A DNA stretch of 64,000 bases from Chloroflexota bacterium (GTDB lineage Bacteria; Chloroflexota; Dehalococcoidia; JACPQD01). This document shows, in pieces, positions 52,964 to 61,415 of the stretch; position 1 is the stretch's first letter; every line of letters starts with the position of its first letter. Both the position numbers and the translations under genes were made by a program. The notes beneath the pieces are model-generated. The model was not told the DNA's origin. It searched no databases and saw only the letters and a list, made by a program, of their open reading frames with translations. Location of the stretch: contig JACPQD010000038.1 of NCBI GenBank assembly GCA_016190665.1, positions 1-64,000 on the forward strand, given 5' to 3'.

Positions 52964-54718
52964 ATGCAAAGAGAGACGATCATATCATGTAACCACGCCG
53001 TCGCTATCCCCACTCGAGGGGCCCAGCCTGCGAGAGGCGCTCGCAGGCGACACAGGAGTAGAAGATTGACTGGCTTAGTCCTCCTAGCGCTGCTGCTATT
53101 CTCGGCGTGTGCCCCCGCTGGGGCACCGACTTCGGCCCCCAAGTTGCCCCGGGAGGGTGCTGCCGCACCGGCGGTTCCCTCTGGCGCCCTCTCTCCACCG
53201 GCACTCCTCTCGCCTGCCGCCTCCGCAGCGGCCGTGACTCCGAAAACCGGTGGCACCCTTAACCTGAGGTATCAGACACCGGTCCATCTCGACCCCCACC
53301 GGTCAGGAGCCATGAGCTACAGCCTGGTCAGCTATGGCATTACCTACCAGAGCCTCCTTCGGCTTTCTGATGAGAAGGACTATGGCAAACTTGAGGTCAA
53401 GCCCTACTTGGCCGAGTCATGGAGTCACCCGGACTCAACCACCTACGTGTTTAGCATTCGCAAGGGCGTGAAATGGCAGAACGTTCCTCCCGTCAGCGGC
53501 CGGGAATTCACCGCTGACGACGTCGTCTACAGCATGAAGCGGCTTACACAACCTGACCCCAGGTTTGTCATGGGGGGCATGTTGGACGAATTGTCGGCAG
53601 TGGACGTGGTTGACAAGTACACGGTAAGAATGACCACCAAGTACGCCTCCTTTCCTTTCCTGCATAAGTTGGGACTGGCGGATGGCAGCGTCATGGTTCC
53701 TCGGGAGTTGGACGACGCAGCTATTGCTAGAACCGCTATAGGCACAGGGCCGCACTTGTTGGAAAGATGGGATCGAGACGTGCTCACCAAGTTCAAGAAG
53801 AATCCCAACTACTGGGAAAACGGCAAACCTTATCTCGATATGGTCAACGTCCACCATATCATGGATGAGGGTTCCATTCTGGCGGCCGCGAGAGTAGGGC
53901 GCCTGGACATCGTCGACTTGAGCATTAGGCAAGTGGAGCCAATACGGAAGACGAACCCAGAGTTAAGGATCGAAAGATACCCGGGCAATACTCAGACCGG
54001 CATCGGCTTGCAGTCGGAGCGGAAACCCTTCAGCGATAAGCGCATGCGACAGGCGGTGAGGTACGGTCTGGACATGCAGGCCTTCATTGATATCCTGGTT
54101 GAGGGCCAGGGCAAGCCAAACCCAGCTCTATGGTGGTGGATGGATCATGCCCTTCCTCAGGAGGAAATCCCAAAACGCGACGTGTCCAAGGCTAGACAAC
54201 TGGTCAAGGACGCCGGGTATCCTAACGGCGTCAAAGTGGCGGGGATTGGCTCCGCGGTGCGGGACAAGGGTGAGATTGCCATCCTTGAGATAATGAAGGA
54301 CCAGTTGAGAGAAGTTGGAATACAGGTCGACATACAGCCGGAGGAAGAGGCAAAGCTACGGGTACGGCGAAACGAGCAGCACGACTTCGACATCTATTCC
54401 TTTTGGTCTCCGGCATTTGAGATACCAGAGAGATTTCACAAGTCTTTCATTTACGGGTCTTCAGTAATGAACTATATCCGCTACAAGAATACCGAGGTGG
54501 ACGCCCTCATTCAGCAGGCCGAGAGGGCGCAAAATGCCGAAGAGCGAGGGAAGGCGCTCATCGCTTATCAAAGAAAGGTGCTGGAGGAAGTTCCCTACGT
54601 CTGGCTCTTTACGCCATATTCCTATACCGCCCAGCAACCCTACGTGAAGGGCTTTCGGAATAGCGTCATGCGGTTTGGTAGATGGCAAACGATAGCCGAT
54701 TTCTGGCTGGAACGGTAG
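52964..54718 (+). CDS. Family 5 solute-binding lipoprotein
   Basis: Binding lipoprotein of 584 residues. A basic N-terminus (about 30 residues with GARRRHRSRR) precedes the hydrophobic core LTGLVLLALLLF and lipobox FSAC. The mature part has GGTLNLRYQTPVHLDPHRSG and FSIRKGVKWQNVPP. It is more distant from the minus-strand paralogues and has the PYSYTAQQPYVKGFR end of other Dpp-type binders. ATG 52964 follows GGAGGGGAG. It lies between the WTDG gene and the selenoprotein gene. Confidence 0.9.
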   Translation: MQRETIISCNHAVAIPTRGAQPARGARRRHRSRRLTGLVLLALLLFSACAPAGAPTSAPKLPREGAAAPAVPSGALSPPALLSPAASAAAVTPKTGGTLNLRYQTPVHLDPHRSGAMSYSLVSYGITYQSLLRLSDEKDYGKLEVKPYLAESWSHPDSTTYVFSIRKGVKWQNVPPVSGREFTADDVVYSMKRLTQPDPRFVMGGMLDELSAVDVVDKYTVRMTTKYASFPFLHKLGLADGSVMVPRELDDAAIARTAIGTGPHLLERWDRDVLTKFKKNPNYWENGKPYLDMVNVHHIMDEGSILAAARVGRLDIVDLSIRQVEPIRKTNPELRIERYPGNTQTGIGLQSERKPFSDKRMRQAVRYGLDMQAFIDILVEGQGKPNPALWWWMDHALPQEEIPKRDVSKARQLVKDAGYPNGVKVAGIGSAVRDKGEIAILEIMKDQLREVGIQVDIQPEEEAKLRVRRNEQHDFDIYSFWSPAFEIPERFHKSFIYGSSVMNYIRYKNTEVDALIQQAERAQNAEERGKALIAYQRKVLEEVPYVWLFTPYSYTAQQPYVKGFRNSVMRFGRWQTIADFWLER

Positions 54719-54764
54719 GCATAGGCGCCGAGAGCGTTAGCGCCCTTGCTGGAGGACGATATCT

Positions 54765-56426
54765 GTGAGCGAAGCAACTTGCAAAGTCGTATGGCCCCTG
54801 GGAGAGACGCATTTTGAGTCTGCTACAGTGAGCCCTCCTGTTACGGACCTGAATGGGAAAACGGTCTGCGAGGTGTGGGATGAGCAGTTCAGGGGCGACG
54901 AAGTATTCGCCGTCATTCGGGAGAAAATACAGGACCAGTATCATGGCGTAAGATTCGTGGGCCACGAGGCGTTCGGCAATACTCATGGCCCCGACGAAAA
55001 AGAAGTGCTGGCGGCCCTCCCCGACCTGCTGCGCAAGTGCGGTTGTGATGTTGTCATCTCAGCGACCGGCGCTTGAGGGCTATGCACACCCGCGGTGGTG
55101 CGGGCAAGCATGTTGGCTGAGAAGCTCGGCATTCGGAGCGTATCCGTCGTCACGAGAGGCTTCGAACATCTGGCCGTACGGACGGCGGAGATTCTGGGGG
55201 TGCGTAACCCGGCTCTTGCCACATATCCCGGCGTTATCATGACCGATAGCGAGGAAGCGCTGCGCCGAAAAGTTGAAGGAACGGTCTTTCCCCAGATTCT
55301 GGAAGGGCTATCGATCCCTCTTCAAACTGTCCAAAAGGCTGCCGGGCCCGGGGCCGCGGACATTGTTTTCGAAGGAACCTTTGATGAAGTCCAGGAGTTC
55401 TTCACTAAGAACCTCTGGACTGATGGGTTACCTGTCGTGCCCCCCACCATCCAGAGGGTGGAGAGATTCCTGAGACATACCGATCGGCTGCCGGATGAGG
55501 TGATCGGCATTCTGGGGCCCGAAAATCGGGCAGCCACCATCTGGAATGTCGCAGTCAACGGCGTAATGGCCGGCTGTCGGCCCGAGTACATGCCGCTACT
55601 GATAGCAGTGGTAGAGGCTATCGCGGACCCCGAGTACTGCATCCATGAGGCAGGGGGAACGCCTGGAGCGGAGCCAATCATTGTCTTGAACGGTCCAATA
55701 ATTAAGGAGCTGGATTTCAACTGTGGCGCCGGAGTAATGCGGGTGGGAAGACAGGCGAACACCAGCGTCGGGCGCTTCCTGAGGCTGTACATGAGAAACG
55801 TGCCCGGGCTGCGCATCGCTCCCGGCATCCTGGATAAGGCGAGCATCGGCTACACCTTTAATGTCGTTCTGGCGGAGAACGAAGATGCCCTGGAGGAGTT
55901 GCAATGGGAGCCCTACAGCGTGAGCCGCGGCTTTCAAAGCGGAGAGAACGTGGTCACTGTGGAGAGCATAAGGACCATTACTGGGCCGATCTACTGCGCT
56001 GGAAGCAAGGCTGTGGACTGCGCTGAGGCAATTGGCGACATTATGGGGCCTACGGCTGCTTTCTGGACGTATGTGGGACTGAGATTCCGCAACTCTCATC
56101 CTGTTTTGGTGATAAGCCCCAGCATCGCCAAGGTGCTGGCAGGCGACGGCTGGACGAAGCGGCACCTGCAGGATTACCTGTATGAGAACTGTCAGACAAC
56201 TGCCAGAGAGGTAAACAAATGGCTATGGAGGGCCGGACATACGGATTCCAGCCTGTCCAAACTGTTGGGGGAGGACCCGGCCGGGGAAGATGCTGACCGA
56301 ATCATCCCCACGTTTTATAGAGCCGACCAGATTGGCATCGTGGTATCCGGCGACCCGCATCGAAATCAGGCACGCGCGTACATACCGTGCCACACGCCTC
56401 CGGTCAGCAAGAGGATTGCACGCTGA
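54765..56426 (+). CDS. Probable selenoprotein: UGSC-like domain fused to WTDG domain
   Basis: Read through one in-frame TGA (55074-55076) this gives 553 residues with selenocysteine at position 104. Before it the frame ends GCDVVISATGA; after it comes GLCTPAVVRASMLAEKLG, so the site is UGLC followed by TP, like the UGSC (seleno)protein family. Residues about 205-553 match the WTDG proteins (LWTDGLPVVPPTIQRV, NGVMAGCRPEYMPLL, VLNGPIIKELDF). GTG 54765 follows GGAGGAC. The UGA is followed by a hairpin with a GGTGGT loop. The track splits the gene into ORFs at 54765-55076 and 55095-56426 in the same frame. The alternative is a broken gene with restart at GTG 55095. Confidence 0.8.
55074..55111 (+). 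promoter_or_regulatory. UGA codon and bacterial SECIS-like hairpin
   Basis: Six bases after TGA (55074-55076), ATGC (55082-55085) pairs with GCAT (55108-55111). After a 3-by-3 internal loop, CCCGC (55089-55093) pairs with GCGGG (55100-55104), closing a 6-base loop GGTGGT. The loop starts 17 bases after the UGA and begins with G, which fits the known bacterial SECIS layout. Confidence 0.75.
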
Positions 56427-56451
56427 GGCTGAGCTGACTTGGATATGCGCG

Positions 56452-56814
56452 TCACTTGGCAAGCCACGTGTCCTGATACTTTTGAAAGCTAAGGTTGCCC
56501 ACCAGATCGCCTCGATTCCTGACCTCCGGCCACATACCGAGTGTGTCTTTTCTCCAATGCACAACGGGGCGAGCTGCTACTTCTATCATCCTGAGATCAA
56601 GCTCCCGCACAACCCTCTTGCGTTCCTCCGCATCGATGGTGCGTGATTGCTTATCAAATAGTTCCCAAATCTTCAGATCGTCCGACCGCTGCCAATTCTG
56701 TCCCCAGTCATCTCCAAGCGGTTTCGCCCAGTATCGAGCAACGTTTTCCGGATCCGCTATCGCCAGAGACCTCGTGATGGCATGCAGGTTGTAGTTACCC
56801 TCCCTGACATCCAT
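56452..56814 (-). pseudogene. C-terminal fragment of a binding protein
   Basis: The 120-codon ORF matches only the end of a family 5 binding protein: WQRSDDLKIWELFDKQSRT and LSFQKYQDTWLAK align with the last 110 residues of the protein at 58027. It has no signal peptide and no N-terminal two thirds, and it starts 31 bases after the MaoC-type gene. The segment near its start seems to lack about 10 residues present in the paralogue. It is a truncated gene and unlikely to be functional. Confidence 0.8.
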
Positions 56815-56845
56815 GATTTGGACAATGGGAGAGAGAACCGGTATT

Positions 56846-57283
56846 TCAGCCGCCTCGTCCTGGCAGGCTCACTGTCGCAGAACCTGGCGCCACCTTTTCC
56901 CCTCGCTGGTTTTCCACCCAGATCTCGCAATCAGCGAGATTATCGCCATCGCGGACGTATTTCTTCACAACCTTGCCTTTACACGTGAGCGTGTCCCCGG
57001 GAAATCCCATGATTCTCACGCTGAACGCCAGCTTCTTGAGCCTGCCACCAACCCCGATCCAGTCCGTCAGCATTCGGGCGCACAACGCACCATAAAAAGG
57101 GCCCTGAATATTCGCATCTTCGTACCCTTGTTCCTTCGCAAATAGCCGGTCAAGGTGGACCAAGTAGAAGCTATAGTAACCCGCCGCGTATTTGAGCATA
57201 TCGATGAACTCGATTCTGTTTACCTCAGACGGTATCTCAGTGCCCTCAGAAACATCCTCAAAAGTCAGTCCCGATCCTTGCAC
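56846..57283 (-). CDS. MaoC-like hydratase (hotdog fold), downstream subunit
   Basis: Predicted enoyl-CoA hydratase/dehydratase subunit of 145 residues. The hotdog region has DMLKYAAGYYSFYLVHLDRLFA, IQGPFYGALCARMLTDWIG and KKYVRDGDNLADCEIWVENQRG. The usual D-x-N-P-x-H catalytic motif is not in this subunit; it is in the partner encoded upstream. GTG 57283 after AAAGGAAAG is preferred over the track TTG at 57301. The two genes are about 26 bases apart and probably form a heterodimer, a known arrangement for split MaoC/FAS1-like dehydratases. Confidence 0.75.
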   Translation of the reverse strand: MQGSGLTFEDVSEGTEIPSEVNRIEFIDMLKYAAGYYSFYLVHLDRLFAKEQGYEDANIQGPFYGALCARMLTDWIGVGGRLKKLAFSVRIMGFPGDTLTCKGKVVKKYVRDGDNLADCEIWVENQRGEKVAPGSATVSLPGRGG

Positions 57284-57309
57284 TGTCTCTTTCCTTTCCA
57301 ATCTATTTG

Positions 57310-57798
57310 CTATTTGAAGAACATTACCGTCTCTCTGTTAATGCCCAAGAGCCTTCCAGTCTGATTAGTATACTTGTACTCGCAGACAACGAAGATTATC
57401 TTCCCCATTTTCTGGCTGTCGCGCTCGAAGACGCTTACAACAGTGCGTCGACGATCGATGACGTCCCCAAGGCGCACGGGCTCAAAGAACTCATACTCAT
57501 TGCCCGCTCGCGCAAGGCGAAGACCCGGGATAGTTATCCTGGCTTTTTCTCGCCCATCCGGCCCAGCATCATAGAAGATGTTGTTGCATACGTCAAAAAC
57601 GAAAGTAGGGGGCGCTATGATTCCACCACAGCCGCTCGCTTCTGCATACTGTTCATCAAAATACAGGGGGTTGAGATCGTGAATTCCGGCAGCGTATCTT
57701 CTGATTGCGGTCGTGTCAACGACCTCCTTGCCGGGGAAGTCTACGGTCTGACCGAGCATCGCCACAATAGCTGGCGTTATCAGCGTATCACCAGACAT
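57310..57798 (-). CDS. MaoC/FAS1-like dehydratase subunit
   Basis: A 162-residue hotdog protein resembling MaoC N-terminal or FAS1-like dehydratases. IRRYAAGIHDLNPLYFDEQYA carries the D-x-N-P-x-[HY] catalytic-type motif with Tyr in place of His. The family segment IIAPPTFVFDV and NEYEFFEPVRLGDVI follow. ATG 57798 follows GGAGG. With the 56846 gene it likely forms a two-chain hydratase acting on a CoA intermediate or hydroxy acid of the local pathway. Confidence 0.8.
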   Translation of the reverse strand: MSGDTLITPAIVAMLGQTVDFPGKEVVDTTAIRRYAAGIHDLNPLYFDEQYAEASGCGGIIAPPTFVFDVCNNIFYDAGPDGREKARITIPGLRLARAGNEYEFFEPVRLGDVIDRRRTVVSVFERDSQKMGKIIFVVCEYKYTNQTGRLLGINRETVMFFK

Positions 57799-57954
57799 GC
57801 GTTTTGCCTCCAGCCGGTCTTCTTAGAGCTTCCTGAGGGATGACAAGAGCGTTTCCGCGCACTTCTCCGACTGCGCGTAATGAACAAAGGCCGAGCCCCC
57901 AGGCCGAGAATTAGGTTCACTTTCCAGGCGCCAGACCCGTCGGCGTCCGGCGTC

Positions 57955-57983
57955 GGTGTACAGCGGAGATGAGGCCGTGTCAA
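57955..57983 (-). promoter_or_regulatory. Possible promoter of the MaoC pair
   Basis: On the minus strand TTGACA (57983-57978) and TACACC (57960-57955) are 17 bases apart, about 155 bases before the ATG at 57798. The -10 box is poor. Confidence 0.35.
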
Positions 57984-58026
57984 GAGATCGAATCGAATCG
58001 ACTAGTGCCCGTCCCTCACCTCAGTG

Positions 58027-59748
58027 CTACTTAGCCAGCCAGATATCCTGATACTTCTGGAAGCTGAACATGCCGATCAGCTTGCCGCGGTTTTTCACCT
58101 CCGGCCACATGCCGAGGAGATCGTCCCTCCAGAAAATCACCGGTTGGGCTGCCGCTTCGATCAGCCTGAGATCGAGCTCGCGAACTACTTTCATTCGCTC
58201 TGCGGGATCGAGGGTGCGCGATTGCTTTTCGAAGAGGTCCCAGATCTTAGGGTCGCTGTACCGCTGCCAGTTCATACCCCACGCGTCGCCCACCGGGGCG
58301 GCCCACCAGCGGGCCTCGTTCTGGGGATCGGGGTAGGCAAAACCGGCGTTCGTAGGATGCAGACTGAAGGCGCCCTGGTTCAGCAGGGCAGTCCGCACCG
58401 CCATCTCTTTCACGTCCAGCTCAACCTTGATGCCAATCTTTGACATCTGATCAGCAACGTACACAGCCTGCTCTTCAAAGCGCTTCTGCGCCACGACCAG
58501 CGCCTTTGCGGTGAAGCCGTTGGGGAAGCCCGCCTCGGCCAGCAATCTCCTGGCCTCGGCGATATCAGCATCCTTGGGCTGACGCCAGCCAGGCATCTTC
58601 AGAAGCTCTTCTTTGGGAACACCCCACGTACCTGGCACGAAGCTGCCCAACTCTCCATAGCCCCCTCCGAGAACGTCGATAGCGATTTGCCGGTCCATGG
58701 CGAGGTGCACTGCCTTCCGTACTCGGGCGTCGGTCCATGGCGCCTGCTGGGTGTTAAGGGTTAAGCCCGCACGAGTGTTGGACGGGTAGGGCGTTACAAT
58801 AGCCTCAGGCATGGTCTTCTTGATGATTTCGGCGTCAGCCGGAGTCAGCGCTGATTCCCCAGGTCCGGTTAACTTGACCCGCCCGGTGCGGAACGCAGCA
58901 AGCCGGGTTGCAGCGTCCCTGATAATGTAGAAAGTAGTGCCATCCACGTAGGGACGACCTGGCACGAAATAACCGGGGTTCTTGACATACTCCAGAGAGG
59001 TGCCCGATGTGTACGACTTAAACTTGTAAGGGCCGGTGCCCATAACATCGTTCTTCATGTGGCCCTTCTTTTCGACAAAGGCCCTGGAGTAGACAACCAT
59101 CCAACCGGAAGAAATCGCACTTAGAAAGGAGCTGGAAGGGTACTTCAGGACGAACTTCACGGTTTCTTTGTCAGGGGACTCTACCCTGTCGACGGCCGCT
59201 ATATCTGAGCGACGCTGGGAAATGACACCTCTGGGCGGATTAATCTGTCGCTCGAAACTGTACCGGACGTCCTCCGCCGTGAACGCGGTGCCATCATGAA
59301 ACTTGACGTTCCCGTACAGGTGGAAGGTATGGATCAGCCCATCCTGGCTTACTTCCCAACTCTTGGCTAAGTCGCCGATGACCTGCTCCGGGCTGTTGGG
59401 GTCAAACTGGGTGACGTTGCTATAGGCTAGCTGGACAGCCTGCTCCACCCTTTGCGACGATTCCTGATGCATATCGAAGCTGAGTGGGTCTCCCACGGTA
59501 GAGATGGTAAGAATGCCCCCATACCTGGGCCCCGACTCTGTCGAGGCGGGCTTGGAACTTGGCGTGGAAGCCACCGGCTTGGCTCCGGGCGAAGCGGCTG
59601 GTTTGCTGGCAGCCGTCGGCGCCTTGGCATCCGGTGGGACCCCAGGCTTCGATGTCGCGGTTGGCGCCACCGTGGGGGCGCAACTCACTACGACCAATCC
59701 GAGGATGGTAAGGCAACAAACCGTGGCGAAAGATCTCCTTGCCAACAT
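58027..59748 (-). CDS. Family 5 solute-binding lipoprotein
   Basis: Binding lipoprotein of 573 residues with lipobox VVVSC and a Pro/Ser/Lys-rich linker. The mature part starts GGILTISTVGDPLSFDMHQ, with TFHLYGNVKFHDGTAFTAED and VRKAVHLAMDRQIA blocks. Its end, FSFQKYQDIWLAK, matches the fragment at 56452. ATG 59748 follows AAAAAGGAGGG and replaces the track start at 59781. It is more distant from the five minus-strand paralogues and lies 36 bases after the PrpD-like gene. Confidence 0.92.
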   Translation of the reverse strand: MLARRSFATVCCLTILGLVVVSCAPTVAPTATSKPGVPPDAKAPTAASKPAASPGAKPVASTPSSKPASTESGPRYGGILTISTVGDPLSFDMHQESSQRVEQAVQLAYSNVTQFDPNSPEQVIGDLAKSWEVSQDGLIHTFHLYGNVKFHDGTAFTAEDVRYSFERQINPPRGVISQRRSDIAAVDRVESPDKETVKFVLKYPSSSFLSAISSGWMVVYSRAFVEKKGHMKNDVMGTGPYKFKSYTSGTSLEYVKNPGYFVPGRPYVDGTTFYIIRDAATRLAAFRTGRVKLTGPGESALTPADAEIIKKTMPEAIVTPYPSNTRAGLTLNTQQAPWTDARVRKAVHLAMDRQIAIDVLGGGYGELGSFVPGTWGVPKEELLKMPGWRQPKDADIAEARRLLAEAGFPNGFTAKALVVAQKRFEEQAVYVADQMSKIGIKVELDVKEMAVRTALLNQGAFSLHPTNAGFAYPDPQNEARWWAAPVGDAWGMNWQRYSDPKIWDLFEKQSRTLDPAERMKVVRELDLRLIEAAAQPVIFWRDDLLGMWPEVKNRGKLIGMFSFQKYQDIWLAK

Positions 59749-59784
59749 CGTATCCCTCCTTTTTCGTTCATCTCCTGGCACAGA

Positions 59785-61155
59785 TCAACTGAGGAGCCGT
59801 ATCATCTCGGCTACGTCATCGACCTCCTCCAGGTGATTCACCATATCGATAACCTTCGATATGTCCCCTCCCGGGAAGCTCCGGTGCGCGTGGGCGGCGC
59901 AGTCGCGGAACTTGCTCTCCAACGACTCCCTGGTCATGGGCTTCCTGGTGTGCCCGTAGGGGTATTCGGTATAGCTGGAATACACACCCGTCTTGGTACG
60001 GATCTCCATCCTCGCGGGCGGCACCTCCTTGGGCCGGTAGTATGAGGCATCCAGCTTCGGGAATACCTTGCGCGCCAGGGCGAGCACCGCCGGGTCCTCG
60101 ATCGCGGACTCGGTGAAGTCATCCAGAGTGACCGCGCCCCTGATGAGAGCAACGGCCACGCAGTAGGGTATGCTGAACTGGGCGTTGGTGATGGTCCTGG
60201 GGTTCTGTTTCTCCTCGACGGGGTGAAACTCCATGTGAGGCTCCTGGTCGACGTAACCGACTACTTCCTCGATGTCCTCTGGCCTTATCTTGTGCTCCCG
60301 AGAGAGGGACAGGGCCAGGTCGACAAAGGTGTGATTGAAACGGCAGCATGGGTATGGCTTAAAGCCGACGTTGACTACCTCGAACCGCTTGCCCAGGTCA
60401 TCCCTCAATGGCGTCGGGTCGTACTTTCCCCCATGATAGACGTTGAACAGTCCCATCTGGCCTTCCATGCAGTTGGGGGAGCCGGTAATGCCTCTCTGGG
60501 CCGCCAGGGCGGAGAACACCCCTGACCGCGCAGCACATCCCACATCGAGGTTCTTGGTCATGACTCCGTCCCTGAGGCCCAGCAAGGTGCCGGCCGCCTG
60601 GCCGAAGGCTATCCCCAGGGCGCTGACAGTCTGCTCCTCCGTAAGGCCAAAGATTCGGGCTGAGGCCAAAGCGGCTCCCAAATTGCCGTAGACGGGTGCG
60701 CTCACAAACCCCGGCCATCGGCCGTCGCGTCGGGACAGCGCCATGCGGCAGATCATGTCGACGGCCACAGCGACAGAGGTGATGAATTCCTTGCCGCTGA
60801 CAGCGCCCTTGCGTTCGGCGGCCGCGAAGGCGCCAGAGACGACCGTGCAGCCGGAGTGTATCGTGGCGGTATCGTGAGTATCGTCGTAGTCAGCGCTGCG
60901 GGCCATGAAGCCGTTCACCAGCGCTGCATGGGGGGAAGGAGCTCTGATGCCGTAAGCGATGATGGAGCTCTCCGGCTTTCCTCCCAGCTCCTGGACAAGC
61001 CCGGCCAGGCCCTCGGCGCCTTCGGCAGCACTGCCAGCGAGGGTGGTGCCCAGAATGTCCAGTATAACCCTCTTGGTCGCCTCAATGGCAACTTGAGGCA
61101 GCTCCTCGTACGTCAGTCTCGTGGCCAGTTGGGCGAACCCCACGGCTGCATCCAT
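59785..61155 (-). CDS. MmgE/PrpD family protein
   Basis: Predicted dehydratase, isomerase or decarboxylase of the MmgE/PrpD/IDS-epimerase family, 456 residues, the usual size. It has an N-terminal helical domain with ATKRVILDILGTTLAGS, SADYDDTHDTATIHSG and GKEFITSVAVAVDMICRMA, then KPYPCCRFNHTFVDLAL. ATG 61155 follows GAAGGAGGAG; the track ORF starts 33 codons earlier. Members act on 2-methylcitrate, cis-aconitate-like and iminodisuccinate substrates, so a branched or hydroxy dicarboxylic acid intermediate is plausible here. The exact reaction is unknown. Confidence 0.9.
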   Translation of the reverse strand: MDAAVGFAQLATRLTYEELPQVAIEATKRVILDILGTTLAGSAAEGAEGLAGLVQELGGKPESSIIAYGIRAPSPHAALVNGFMARSADYDDTHDTATIHSGCTVVSGAFAAAERKGAVSGKEFITSVAVAVDMICRMALSRRDGRWPGFVSAPVYGNLGAALASARIFGLTEEQTVSALGIAFGQAAGTLLGLRDGVMTKNLDVGCAARSGVFSALAAQRGITGSPNCMEGQMGLFNVYHGGKYDPTPLRDDLGKRFEVVNVGFKPYPCCRFNHTFVDLALSLSREHKIRPEDIEEVVGYVDQEPHMEFHPVEEKQNPRTITNAQFSIPYCVAVALIRGAVTLDDFTESAIEDPAVLALARKVFPKLDASYYRPKEVPPARMEIRTKTGVYSSYTEYPYGHTRKPMTRESLESKFRDCAAHAHRSFPGGDISKVIDMVNHLEEVDDVAEMIRLLS

Positions 61156-61415
61156 GAACTTCTCCTCCTTCGATCTCGAGATACGCGACGACTGTTGATG
61201 GATAGGCGCAATGGGCTCGAGATTCCTCAGGTCGCCTATCCCCACAAGTTGCATCAGCGAAATACCAGAATATCACCCGATGACAGCCTGTCGCAAGCCG
61301 GGCAATTGCGGATAGGTGGCGACAACGGCGATGCGGACTCCGAAGAAACGCACCACATCTAATGGCTCCAACGCAGACAAGCTCCCGACATACATCTCCT
61401 CCCCGTCTGGCGGGC

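Noticed and set aside
55074-55094. Two separate genes (54765-55076 and 55095-56426)
   Set aside because: Same frame, continuous homology across the UGA, no good ribosome-binding site before GTG 55095, and a SECIS-like hairpin. Selenocysteine read-through fits better.
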